Assembly (NCBI RefSeq): GCF_025264685.1
Contig: NZ_CP073721.1
Coordinates: 2,471,001-2,535,000 of the forward strand
Direction of reading: 5' to 3'
DNA from: Dactylosporangium roseum
GTDB lineage: Bacteria; Actinomycetota; Actinomycetes; Mycobacteriales; Micromonosporaceae
DNA: 64,000 nucleotides
The notes under the pieces are model-generated. The model saw nothing but the letters and a program-made list of their open reading frames with translations. It had not been told where the DNA came from and searched no databases. The position numbers and the translations under genes were made by a program. The stretch's first letter is position 1. Each line of letters starts with the position of its first letter. This document shows positions 32,760 through 40,790 of this stretch, in pieces.

Positions 32760-34135
32760 CGGGGCCGGGCCTGCGCCGCGGTGTCCGTCTCGTGTTCGAC
32801 CCGGTGCGGGACCAGCACGCCCTGCTGTATCCGGAGGGTGTGCTGCTGCTCGACCCGGTGGCGGCGGACGTGGTCGCCGCCTGCGACGGCCGGCGGGACC
32901 TCGCCGGGATCGTGGGTCGGCTGGCCCGCGAGTACGACGACGTCGACGCCGCCGACGTCGGGCGGCTGCTGGCCGACCTGAGCGACCGGCGGCTGCTGAC
33001 CCCCGGAGGCACCGGACGGCCCGGCGGCGCCGCGGCGAGCGGCACCGGGGCACCCCCGTGGGCCAGTGACCACCCACGCCCGACGGGCCTGCTCGCGGAG
33101 CTCACGTATCGGTGCCCGCTGCGGTGCGCGTACTGCTCGAATCCGGTGGAGCCGGCCGCGTACCGCGCCGAGCTCGGCACCGCGGAGTGGGCGGATGTGC
33201 TGGACCAGGCGCGTGCCGCCGGGGTGCTCCAGGTCCACTTCTCCGGTGGTGAGCCGTTGCTGCGCCGGGACCTGCCGGAGCTGGTCGGGCAGGCCCGCGG
33301 GCTCGGGATGTACACCAACCTCGTCACCAGCGGCGTCCCGCTCACCGGCGACCGGTTGGCCGCGTTGCTGGACGCGGGTCTGGACCACCTGCAACTGTCG
33401 ATCCAGGATTCGCGGCGGGCCGACGCCGACCGGGTCGCGGGCGGCCGGTTCCACGACCGCAAGCTCGCCGCGGCCGGCCTGGTCCGGGAGTCGGGGACGG
33501 TGTTGTCGGTCAACGTGGTCCTGCACGCCGGGAACGTGGCGCGGCTGGGCGAGATCGCCGAGCTGGCCGTCGATCTCGGTGCCGAGCGGCTGGAGCTGGC
33601 ACACACCCAGTTCTACGGGTGGGGGTTGCGGAACCGGGCCGCGCTCATGCCGACCCGCGCGCAGGTCGACGCCGCCGCGGCCGCGGTCGCCGAGGTCCAC
33701 GACCGGCACGGCGACCGGGTCGAGATCGTCTACGTCGAGCCGGACCACCACACCGGCAGACCGAAACCGTGCATGAACGGCTGGGGCAGCCGCCAGCTCG
33801 TCGTGGCACCCAACGGCGACGTGCTGCCCTGCCTCGCCGCCGGGCAGCTACCCGGCCCGGCGCCACCGAACGTCCACAGTGGAACACTCGCGGATCTCTG
33901 GCAGCACTCCGCGTTGTTCAACGCCTTCCGCGGCACGGCATGGATGCCCGAACCCTGCCGCGGCTGCGATCTGCGCACCGTGGACTTCGGTGGCTGCCGG
34001 TGCCAGGCATTCCAGCTCACCGGCGACCCGGCGGCCACCGATCCGGCGTGCCTGTGGTCCCCGCACCACGGGACCGTGCTCGCCGCCGCCGGTACCGTCG
34101 AACGGCCACCGATGATCCCGCGGCGCCCGCCGTGA
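32756..34135 (+). CDS. pqqE: Fused PqqD-PqqE: peptide chaperone plus radical SAM cross-linking enzyme
   Basis: This 459-residue fusion has PqqD at residues 1-85 (YPEGVLLLDPVAADVV, LLADLSDRRLL), a 20-residue linker and PqqE from ~108. The radical SAM cluster motif is C120-PLR-C124-AY-C127, followed by HFSGGEPLLRRDL. SPASM-type cysteines for auxiliary clusters lie in KPCMNG, LPCLA, EPCRGCD and GGCRC. PqqD presents PqqA to PqqE, which forms the Glu-Tyr carbon-carbon bond. Separate genes are the norm in proteobacteria; fusion occurs in other lineages. The stop overlaps the GTG of the pqqB remnant. Confidence 0.95.
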   Translation: MTGPGLRRGVRLVFDPVRDQHALLYPEGVLLLDPVAADVVAACDGRRDLAGIVGRLAREYDDVDAADVGRLLADLSDRRLLTPGGTGRPGGAAASGTGAPPWASDHPRPTGLLAELTYRCPLRCAYCSNPVEPAAYRAELGTAEWADVLDQARAAGVLQVHFSGGEPLLRRDLPELVGQARGLGMYTNLVTSGVPLTGDRLAALLDAGLDHLQLSIQDSRRADADRVAGGRFHDRKLAAAGLVRESGTVLSVNVVLHAGNVARLGEIAELAVDLGAERLELAHTQFYGWGLRNRAALMPTRAQVDAAAAAVAEVHDRHGDRVEIVYVEPDHHTGRPKPCMNGWGSRQLVVAPNGDVLPCLAAGQLPGPAPPNVHSGTLADLWQHSALFNAFRGTAWMPEPCRGCDLRTVDFGGCRCQAFQLTGDPAATDPACLWSPHHGTVLAAAGTVERPPMIPRRPP

Positions 34136-34257
34136 AGGTCCACATCCTCGGCAGCGCGGCCGGCGTCGGCCACCTCAACAACACCAACCCGTTGGCCGGT
34201 GCCGGTGCTGGGGCCCCGGTCGAGGTCGCGTGGGACGGGCAGACGCTCGAACGGTGA
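34132..34257 (+). pseudogene. pqqB: pqqB vestige with large in-frame internal deletion
   Basis: A 41-codon frame starts at a GTG overlapping the pqqE stop (GTGA). Residues 1-11, VKVHILGSAAG, match the start of PqqB. Residues 12-41 (GHLNNTNPLAG, VEVAWDGQTLE) match its C-terminal end. A normal PqqB is ~300 residues, so ~250 residues with the whole metallo-beta-lactamase core and its metal ligands are gone. PqqB is the iron-dependent hydroxylase acting between PqqE and PqqC. The identification rests on recalled family motifs. The rest of the operon looks intact, so either PqqB is encoded elsewhere or PQQ synthesis is lost. Confidence 0.75.
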
Positions 34258-34360
34258 ACCGGCGGTCCCCGGCCGGATCGGACCAACTGTTCACCACGCT
34301 GTTTACCCTGAGCGGGAGCGGGTCAGTGAGGTACAGGAGGGCGCACAACAGGAGCACGAG

Positions 34361-34564
34361 ATGAGCAAGACGGCTGACAGCAAGACAGCACACGTTTTCG
34401 ACCAGGACGGTGAGCCGGTCGTCGCCATGAGCGCGGCGGCGAAGGCGGCGGACCGCGACCCGGACGACTACGGCCCGGAGGAGTTCGGCTCGGAGGCGGA
34501 CGTCAACCCGGCCACCGGGACCGAGTACGGCGAGGTCGACAACTGGCGGGCGCACGAGCGCTAG
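34361..34564 (+). CDS. Small acidic hypothetical protein
   Basis: The 67-residue protein has an AGGAG ribosome site seven bases before the ATG. It is acidic and polar (DRDPDDYGPEEFGSEADVN), with no signal peptide or membrane helix, and is likely disordered. I do not recognise the family. The strong ribosome site and lack of overlap with other genes support it being real. Confidence 0.65.
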   Translation: MSKTADSKTAHVFDQDGEPVVAMSAAAKAADRDPDDYGPEEFGSEADVNPATGTEYGEVDNWRAHER

Positions 34565-34684
34565 CGTCCGGTGCCGCTCACAGCAGCGCGGCGTAGCCCA
34601 CGTCTCCGCCGGCGGCGCATCCATGCCCTGGCCCGGATCACGGCCCGGCTCGCGTGGTCTCCGCGGGCCGGGCCGGACCGGGGA

Positions 34685-35272
34685 TCAGGACCCCAGCGCC
34701 TGCCAGGCCTTCGGCATCCACACCCAGTGGCCGTTGACGTTCACGAGGCCCTCGAACGCGAGGCCCGTGTCGTCGCCCGGCTCGGTGTACTTCCACCGGT
34801 ACAGCGTCAGCCCCGGCTTCAGATGCGCGCCGAGCTGCTGGTAGCCGCCCGGGAACTCCGCCGAGACCTTCGGCCCCCACGCCCGGATCTCCTCCGACGT
34901 GGCCTTGAAGACCTTCAGCTCGGTCTGCTCCGGCTTTCCGGCGACCTTGATCTCGTCGCCGTTCCATAGCTTCGTCGTGTAGAACTGCTCCGCCTTGGCC
35001 GCGGCCGCACCCACGAACACAGCCTTGTAGTCCTCGGTCGTCGGCTTCAGCCGCTGGACGAGCGCCGGGTCCTTGCCCGTGCGGAGCGCCTCCAGCAGCG
35101 CCTTGGCGCCGTCGTCCGTCTTCGGGTACGCGCTGCCGGCCGAGCTCTGCGCGGTCGAGGGCTGCGCGGCCGATGGCTGCGCGGCCGGCGGCTTCTCCGC
35201 CTTGTCACCGCAGCCGGCGAGGGCGAGACCCAGCGTGGTGGCCAACAACGTCGAGAGCGCCAGGCGCTTCAT
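34685..35272 (-). CDS. Putative lipoprotein, function unknown
   Basis: The 195-residue protein has a clean lipoprotein signal (MKRLALSTLLATTLGLALAGC, Cys21) and a Pro/Ser/Ala/Gln linker to ~50. A compact C-terminal domain of ~140 residues follows (ALLEALRTGKDPALVQRL, AEQFYTTKLWNGDEIKV, GLVNVNGHWVWMPKAW). No family is recognised; the closing pattern resembles small beta-rich nutrient- or stress-related lipoproteins. GAGGA precedes the ATG. It should sit on the outer face of the membrane. Confidence 0.85.
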   Translation of the reverse strand: MKRLALSTLLATTLGLALAGCGDKAEKPPAAQPSAAQPSTAQSSAGSAYPKTDDGAKALLEALRTGKDPALVQRLKPTTEDYKAVFVGAAAAKAEQFYTTKLWNGDEIKVAGKPEQTELKVFKATSEEIRAWGPKVSAEFPGGYQQLGAHLKPGLTLYRWKYTEPGDDTGLAFEGLVNVNGHWVWMPKAWQALGS

Positions 35273-35660
35273 GCGATTCCTCCTCGGTGGTATGACCGGC
35301 GCGGTGCGTGGAACCCCCGCCGCTGGCGCGGATCAAGGTACCGGCCGCAGTCAACAACAACGCCGTCCGCGACGCCTGAGCGTCGTCATTCCGACAGCCG
35401 GGGCGACCGGCGTCATCGCTGGCGGTGATGCGCATGCGAGCCCGACCGCCCGTCCTCGGACGGCAGCGGCGGACCCTCCGGGTCGGTGGCGCCGGTGGCC
35501 CGCACGGCGGTGGGGCCTACCGGGCGCAGGTCTGATGCAATGCGTAACCGAGACCTTGCAACCAGTATTCAGTGGCATCGATGACAGATCGAGGCCACCA
35601 CGGCGGCGCCGGAGGCGGCAGCCTGGGCTGGTCACATGGCTTCGACCAGGGGGGACGGTC
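35273..35660. other. Divergent intergenic stretch, no gene seen
   Basis: These ~390 bases separate the lipoprotein and the Tat-exported protein. The last ~120 bases (35525-35600) are clearly less GC-rich and probably hold the promoter of the downstream gene. No supported reading frame. Confidence 0.4.
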
Positions 35661-36350
35661 ATGCACCAGGACAACAGGAAACAGCGCGTGAGCCGCAGGG
35701 GAATGCTCGCCGGGCTCGGCGCGGGCGGAGCGGCGGCCGTCGCCGCGGCGGTCACGGGCGGCAGCCCCGCCGCGGCGGCCCCGGGCGACCCGGTCGTCCA
35801 GGGCGCCGACAACAACGCCGGTTCCACCAGCACCGTCCTGCGCTCGAACCTGACGGGCGCGACGCTCGACGTCCGCAACACCGTCGGCAGCGGCGGTGGC
35901 GGCAGCGTCGCGGTCAAGGCGAACGCCGAGGTGGGCGTCGATGCGAACGGGTTCGACGCGGGTGTCGTCGGCTCCTCGTCCAACGGCAACGGCGTCATCG
36001 GGCGCAGCGGCCTCGGCTACGGCGTCGTCGGCACCGCCACCGACCCGGGCGGGGTCGGCGTCGTCGCCGGCGCGCCCGACGAGTTCGGCAAGACCGCCCT
36101 CGACGTGCGCGGCCAGGTGCGCTTCACCCGCAGCGGCGTGGCGACCGTGCCGGCCGGCGCGACCAGCGTCACGGTGAGCGGCCTGCACATCTTCGGCTCG
36201 ACGCACGCCCTCGCGGTCGCGCAGCGCAACACCGCGGTGTGGGTCAAGGCGGCGGTGCCGGACCAGGTGTCCGGGCAGCTCAGCCTGCACCTGAACGCCA
36301 AGGCGCCGAGCGGCGGGGTGGCCGTCGCGTGGTGGTTGCTGGAGGTCTGA
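35661..36350 (+). CDS. Tat-exported beta-rich protein, function unknown
   Basis: The 229-residue protein begins with a twin-arginine signal (SRRGMLAGLGAGGAAAVAAAV, cleavage near AAAA-PGDP). The mature part is Gly/Val/Ser-rich with short repeating turns (GVVGSSSNGNGVIGRSGLGYGVVGTATD), as in a beta-helix, and ends in a compact domain with VAWWLLEV. Similar proteins are common in actinobacteria as secreted proteins without known role. GGGGGAC precedes the ATG at 35661; the frame opens further upstream but without a signal. Confidence 0.85.
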   Translation: MHQDNRKQRVSRRGMLAGLGAGGAAAVAAAVTGGSPAAAAPGDPVVQGADNNAGSTSTVLRSNLTGATLDVRNTVGSGGGGSVAVKANAEVGVDANGFDAGVVGSSSNGNGVIGRSGLGYGVVGTATDPGGVGVVAGAPDEFGKTALDVRGQVRFTRSGVATVPAGATSVTVSGLHIFGSTHALAVAQRNTAVWVKAAVPDQVSGQLSLHLNAKAPSGGVAVAWWLLEV

Positions 36351-36399
36351 GCCGGCGGGGCGCCGGTGCCGGGACGGTACCCGGCGCCGGCGTCCGCCG

Positions 36400-37323
36400 T
36401 CACGGAGTGCCGCTGCGGGATGTCGTGGGCTGTACCTGCCAGGAACCGGACGCCTCGGGACCGGGCCTGGGTGGCGCCGGCGCCTCGCCGTCCGCGGACA
36501 CCCACAGCGCTACGGCCTTGCCGGGCAGCGGCGCGGAGTCGTACACGATCCAGGTGTCGGGCACCGCGCCGCCGGGCGGCTCGGTCGACTCCCAGCCGAC
36601 GCGGTAGCTGGCGGTCCGGCCGCTCGACGCGAGGATCCGTTTCGCCTCCGCCACGGTCTTGCCGACCAGGGTCCGCGCCTGCGCGTCCTCCTCCGGCGAG
36701 CCGCCGTCGATCTCCTCGCCGGGCAGCGCGGTCCGGCCGATGACGATCCTCGCGTACGACCTGAAGGTCACCGGCACCTTGATGCCGGCCGAGCAGTTGC
36801 CGTTGGCGGTGCAGTCCCCGGGCGCCTCGATCCACTCGAGGTCCGGGCCGTCGCCGGTGTCGCCGACCTCCGCGAAAATGACCCTGCCGACCCGGTCGGG
36901 CGCGGCCGGCGCCAGGCTCAGGTCGATGTCGAGGTGGTGCCGGGCGAGTTCCTCCCGGTAGCGCCGCGGATCGGCGACCGGGTCCTTGATCCTGATGACG
37001 ATGTAGCCGCTGTCCTCGGTGATCTGCAACGCCTGCGCCGGGGCCGGGCCGACCGGGCCCGAGCCGGTGGGGAGCGCGGCGCTGACGCCGAACGCGAGCA
37101 CGGCGACCGCGGCCATGGTGGGCACCGCGACGGCCAGCCGGCGGTGCCGGGCGAACCAGGACGCCGGACCGCGGTGACGCGCCGGGGGCGCCTCGGCGCG
37201 CAGGATGCCCTCCAGCAGCGTGACGGCCGCCTCGCCGGACGGGCTCTGCGCCGAGGGCGGGACGTGGTGGATGGGAACGAGCAACCGGATCAGGTGATCC
37301 CGCCGGTCGTCGGTGTCGGTCAT
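36400..37323 (-). CDS. Putative anti-sigma factor with PASTA-like outer domain
   Basis: The 307-residue protein has a ~60-residue cytosolic N-terminus (DRRDHLIRLLVPIHHVPP), one membrane helix at ~68-88 and a large outer domain. Its last third (LVGKTVAEAKRILASSGRTASYRV) looks like a PASTA repeat, a fold that often binds peptidoglycan. It lies 16 bases downstream of an ECF sigma gene, the usual sigma/anti-sigma order. By position it should hold the sigma factor at the membrane and release it on an envelope signal. No zinc HxxxCxxC motif is visible. Confidence 0.7.
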   Translation of the reverse strand: MTDTDDRRDHLIRLLVPIHHVPPSAQSPSGEAAVTLLEGILRAEAPPARHRGPASWFARHRRLAVAVPTMAAVAVLAFGVSAALPTGSGPVGPAPAQALQITEDSGYIVIRIKDPVADPRRYREELARHHLDIDLSLAPAAPDRVGRVIFAEVGDTGDGPDLEWIEAPGDCTANGNCSAGIKVPVTFRSYARIVIGRTALPGEEIDGGSPEEDAQARTLVGKTVAEAKRILASSGRTASYRVGWESTEPPGGAVPDTWIVYDSAPLPGKAVALWVSADGEAPAPPRPGPEASGSWQVQPTTSRSGTP

Positions 37324-37339
37324 GGGTGTGTCTCCTCGA

Positions 37340-37861
37340 TCACCTGTTGAGTGACGGTTCGCGCAGCGCCGCGGCGAACCGGCGCCGGGCACGGTGCAGC
37401 CGGATGCGGGCGGCGTTCACCGTGCAGTCGAGCGCGATCGCCAGTTCGTCCGCCGTGAGCCCTTCCCACGCCACCAGGCGCAGCAGTTCCCGGTCGGCTT
37501 CCGGCAGGGCGCGGAACGCCCGGCCGACCTCTTCCGGTACCTCCGGCTCGACGGTGGTGACCTGCGTCAGTTCCTGGCGGAGGCGGGCGGCGAGGTCCGC
37601 CGACCGCTGGTCGGCCCGGTGCTGGTTCGCCATCACCTTGCGTGCCACCCCGAACAGCCAGGGGCGTGCCTGGTCCGCCGGGAGGTCGTCGATCCTGCGC
37701 CAGGCGACCAGGAAGACGTCGGCGACCACGTCGGCGGCGGCCTCCGGCCGGTCGGTGCGGCGCAGGGCGTAACCGAGCAGGTCGGTGTAGCAGGCGCGGT
37801 ACAGGCGCTCGAAGCGTGCGGCGGGATCATCGCCGGGTGACGAGGGTGCGGCGCGGGCCAA
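37340..37861 (-). CDS. ECF-type RNA polymerase sigma factor
   Basis: The 173-residue protein has sigma region 2 (RLYRACYTDLLGYALRRTD to DVFLVAWRRIDDLP) and region 4 (LPEADRELLRLVAWEGLTADELAIALDCTVNAARIRLHRARRRF). The start is a TTG at 37861 with GGAGG five bases upstream. It is the first gene of a two-gene unit with the membrane-bound putative anti-sigma factor. Its regulon is unknown. The divergent surface esterase 585 bases upstream is one candidate. Confidence 0.9.
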   Translation of the reverse strand: MARAAPSSPGDDPAARFERLYRACYTDLLGYALRRTDRPEAAADVVADVFLVAWRRIDDLPADQARPWLFGVARKVMANQHRADQRSADLAARLRQELTQVTTVEPEVPEEVGRAFRALPEADRELLRLVAWEGLTADELAIALDCTVNAARIRLHRARRRFAAALREPSLNR

Positions 37862-38446
37862 GCGTGCCTCCTGGGTCCGTGGGTCGATGCCGGGCGAATG
37901 CGCCCGACACCGGCCACATGTGCGGCACGTGCCGAATCATTTCACCCGGCGCCGGCACGGTCGCGGTCCGGAGATCACCGTGGCCGCCGGATCAGGCCGC
38001 TCTCGTAGGCGAAGGCGCTGCTTCTGGTCGCCGACCCCACCGTCCTGCGTCGGATCACCGCAACGCATCCGTAGGCGTGTCACACCCGCCGGTCATACGA
38101 TCGCGCCTTCGCGGGACCGCGAGATCGGCGGCCCGAAATGGCGGGAACGGCTGATTCCGGCAGATCGGACGATGGTTTCTCGGTGCTGTTCGTGGCAGTT
38201 TCCAAAGGGACCGGATCGCGAGCGGGTTGCCCCAGGGTTACGTCGGCGTGGTCCGGCGCTCACGGTCCGCTGTTGCCGGCGGTCGACCGCGCGGATACGG
38301 TTTCCGTTCGTCGCCCGGCCGCACCAGCGGCGCCCCGCTCGTGCGGGCCGACCGGTGAGCGCGCCGACGGCCGCACGGCCCCGGCGCTCAGGACCGGCGG
38401 CACCGGGCCGGCCCAGGGACGCCCGGACCGCACCGCGGAGGGGGAC
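37862..38446. other. Divergent intergenic stretch, no gene seen
   Basis: These 585 bases lie between the sigma-factor gene and the esterase. The plus frame is open from 38138, but the esterase has its ribosome site and membrane topology only from 38447. The region around 38130-38220 is less GC-rich and may hold promoters. No RNA gene or repeat is recognised. Confidence 0.4.
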
Positions 38447-39877
38447 ATGGGGGACCGCTGGACACAGGAGCCCGCCCTGGAGCATCCCGTCGCCGTGGCG
38501 CGGCCACCGGCCCGGTCCCGGCGGTGGTGGTGGGCCGCCGCGGCGCCGCCGGTCGTCGTGACGCTGGCCGTGGCGGGCCCGGCCGGAGGGCTGGACCACG
38601 TGCCGCTGCTCGACCACCCGGTGGCCCTCGGCGTCGAGGCGGCGGGCGGCGCACTGCTGATCGCCGCCTGGTGGCGCCGGGACCGCCGATGGATCACCCG
38701 CACGCTGCCGGTCCTGCTGGTGGTGGTCGCCGCGCTTGTCGGCCTGATCGCGATCACGCTGTGGACGACCGGCACGATCAGCGACACCTACCCGCCGTCG
38801 TTCGCGGTGTGGGTCGGCGCCGGCATCGCCGCGATCGCCGGATGCCCCCTGGCCCTCCGGCACGCGGGCGCCTGGCGCAACGCGGCCGCCGTGCTCGCGG
38901 TGCCGCTGACCTTCTCGGGCGCGTTTCTGCTGATCGACCAGCACTACGGCATCTGGCCACAGTTCGGCGACGTGCTGGGCCATTCCGGCGCCGTCGGCGG
39001 CCGGCAGGCGCACGACCTGCTCGACGCCGCCACCGCGCCCGACGGCGCTCCTCCCCGGCACGGCATCATCCTCGGCCTGGACGTGCCCGGCACCCACTCG
39101 CACTTCAGGCACCGCCCGGGTGTGGTGTTCCTGCCCCCGGCGTACTTCAGCGCGGACCGGCAGAGGCTGCCGGTGCTGGTCATGCTGGTCGGCTCACCCG
39201 GCACGCCGATCAACTGGCTCAAGTCGGGACACGCCCAGGCCACCGACGACGCCTACGCCGCGGCTCACCACGGGATCGCGCCGGTGCTGGTGGCCGTCGA
39301 CCACAACGGCTCCACCACCGGCGACTCGGAATGTGTCGACGGCCCGCAGGGCAACGCCGAGACCTATCTCACCGTGGACGTGCCGGCGTTCGTCACGGAC
39401 ACGCTGCGTCTCCGGCCCGACCCGTCGCGGTGGGGCATCGTCGGCTTCTCCGAAGGCGGCACCTGCGCCCTGGACCTCGTCCTCGGGCACCCCGACGTCT
39501 ACCGTCACTTCCTGGACCTCGGCGGCGACGCCAGGCCGAACCTCGGCTCCCCGGCGCACACCCTGAGCGACCTGTTCGGCGGTTCTGTCGCGGCGCAGCA
39601 GGCGCACGATCCCGTGCGGCTGCTGCGCACGGGGCACTATCCCGGCGTGACCGCGTGGTTCGGCGCCGGTGCCGGGGACCCGCGGGACATCGCCGTCAGC
39701 CGGCGCCTGGCGGCCGCCACCGCCGAGGCCGGCATCCCCACCCACCTGTTGATCGTCGGCGGCGGGCACAACTGGCAGTTCGCCAGTGCCGCCTTGGCGC
39801 GGACCCTTCCGCCGTTGTGCGACGAGCTGGGCTGCGCCGCAGGCCCGGCCCCCGCCGCGGCGGGTCAGGGGAAGTAG
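38447..39877 (+). CDS. Membrane-anchored alpha/beta-hydrolase esterase (antigen 85/esterase D-like)
   Basis: The 476-residue protein has an N-terminal block of about four membrane helices (residues ~28-170), then an extracytoplasmic hydrolase domain. The nucleophile elbow is GFS335EGG and the likely catalytic His is H441 in GGGHNWQF. RPGVVFLPPAYF and LPVLVMLVGSPG are typical strands of the putative-esterase family that includes mycolyltransferases. GGAGGGGG precedes the ATG at 38447. It may act on cell-wall lipids or polymers. The 3' end overlaps the convergent deacetylase by 13 bases. Confidence 0.87.
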   Translation: MGDRWTQEPALEHPVAVARPPARSRRWWWAAAAPPVVVTLAVAGPAGGLDHVPLLDHPVALGVEAAGGALLIAAWWRRDRRWITRTLPVLLVVVAALVGLIAITLWTTGTISDTYPPSFAVWVGAGIAAIAGCPLALRHAGAWRNAAAVLAVPLTFSGAFLLIDQHYGIWPQFGDVLGHSGAVGGRQAHDLLDAATAPDGAPPRHGIILGLDVPGTHSHFRHRPGVVFLPPAYFSADRQRLPVLVMLVGSPGTPINWLKSGHAQATDDAYAAAHHGIAPVLVAVDHNGSTTGDSECVDGPQGNAETYLTVDVPAFVTDTLRLRPDPSRWGIVGFSEGGTCALDLVLGHPDVYRHFLDLGGDARPNLGSPAHTLSDLFGGSVAAQQAHDPVRLLRTGHYPGVTAWFGAGAGDPRDIAVSRRLAAATAEAGIPTHLLIVGGGHNWQFASAALARTLPPLCDELGCAAGPAPAAAGQGK

Positions 39878-40674
39878 TCCTGCAGGCGGGCCGGCGTCAG
39901 CCCGGCCGCCTTGATGGCCTCCAGTGCGGCGATGAAGTCCTCGACGAACTGGTCCCGGAAGTGCATGAGGATGACATCACCCGGCTGGACGATCCTGGCC
40001 TCCTGGTACTGCACGCGCCCTCGGTTGACCGTCTCCTTCCAGAACAGCGCGGCCTTCATTCCGCAGTCGCGCACGACGCGGAGCGTGGTCGCGTCCTGCT
40101 CGCCGAACGGCGGACGGAACATTGTCGGCCGCCGTCCGAACAGCCCGGCGAGCTGCTCGGCCCCGTCGCAGATCTCGTGCTTCTGGACGCCGTAGGACTG
40201 GCCGCGCAGCTTCGGATGGGTGATGGTGTGCGCCTCGATCACCGCACCGAGGTCCTGCAACGTTTTGAAGTACGCCGGATTGTCGCTGATCGCGTTGACC
40301 GTGAGGAACAGCGTCACCGGCACGCGTGATTCCCGCACCAGCTCGGCCGCCTCCGGGTGTTTGACCCAGCCGTCGTCGATGGTGACGAACGCGACCGGCT
40401 GGTCGGTGGGCACCCGCAAGATCCACGGCGCGCCGTCGCTCTCGGCGGCGGTGACCGGGTGTGCGGGCGGAGCCTTGTCGAACTTCGGCAGACGGGCGAG
40501 GTAGGCCACGCCTGTGGGCGATGCGCTTGTCGCGGCTGCCGACGGCTGCGGATGCGTCCTGCCGTCGCTGACCCAGCGAACGGTACGACGGGAATCCGGA
40601 CTGCTCACGGCGACGACCACGACGACAAGCAGCACCGCCACCAGCAGGCGCGCCTTGGCTGGCGGGACGTGCAC
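39865..40674 (-). CDS. Polysaccharide deacetylase (NodB domain), membrane-anchored
   Basis: The 269-residue protein starts at a GTG and has an uncleaved signal/anchor (ARLLVAVLLVVVVVAVSS). A NodB domain follows: FVTIDDG (first Asp pair), HTITHPKL (metal His pair), RPPFGEQD and the late VILMHF. All catalytic and zinc-binding positions look present. These enzymes remove N-acetyl or other acyl groups from peptidoglycan or surface glycans. The gene is convergent with the esterase, overlapping its last 13 bases. Confidence 0.92.
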   Translation of the reverse strand: MHVPPAKARLLVAVLLVVVVVAVSSPDSRRTVRWVSDGRTHPQPSAAATSASPTGVAYLARLPKFDKAPPAHPVTAAESDGAPWILRVPTDQPVAFVTIDDGWVKHPEAAELVRESRVPVTLFLTVNAISDNPAYFKTLQDLGAVIEAHTITHPKLRGQSYGVQKHEICDGAEQLAGLFGRRPTMFRPPFGEQDATTLRVVRDCGMKAALFWKETVNRGRVQYQEARIVQPGDVILMHFRDQFVEDFIAALEAIKAAGLTPARLQDYFP

Positions 40675-40790
40675 GCAAGCGAGCGTAGTGAGCACCGGAC
40701 CGGTCGTGAGCGTGATCGAGGGCGGCTCATCCCGGCCATGCCTCCCCGGGCCTCCCGGCACGTCACTCGGCACCGCCCGGGCACCTCCCG

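Noticed and set aside
38138..38446. N-terminal extension of the esterase
   Set aside because: The extension is low-complexity, and the strong GGAGGGGG site supports the start at 38447.
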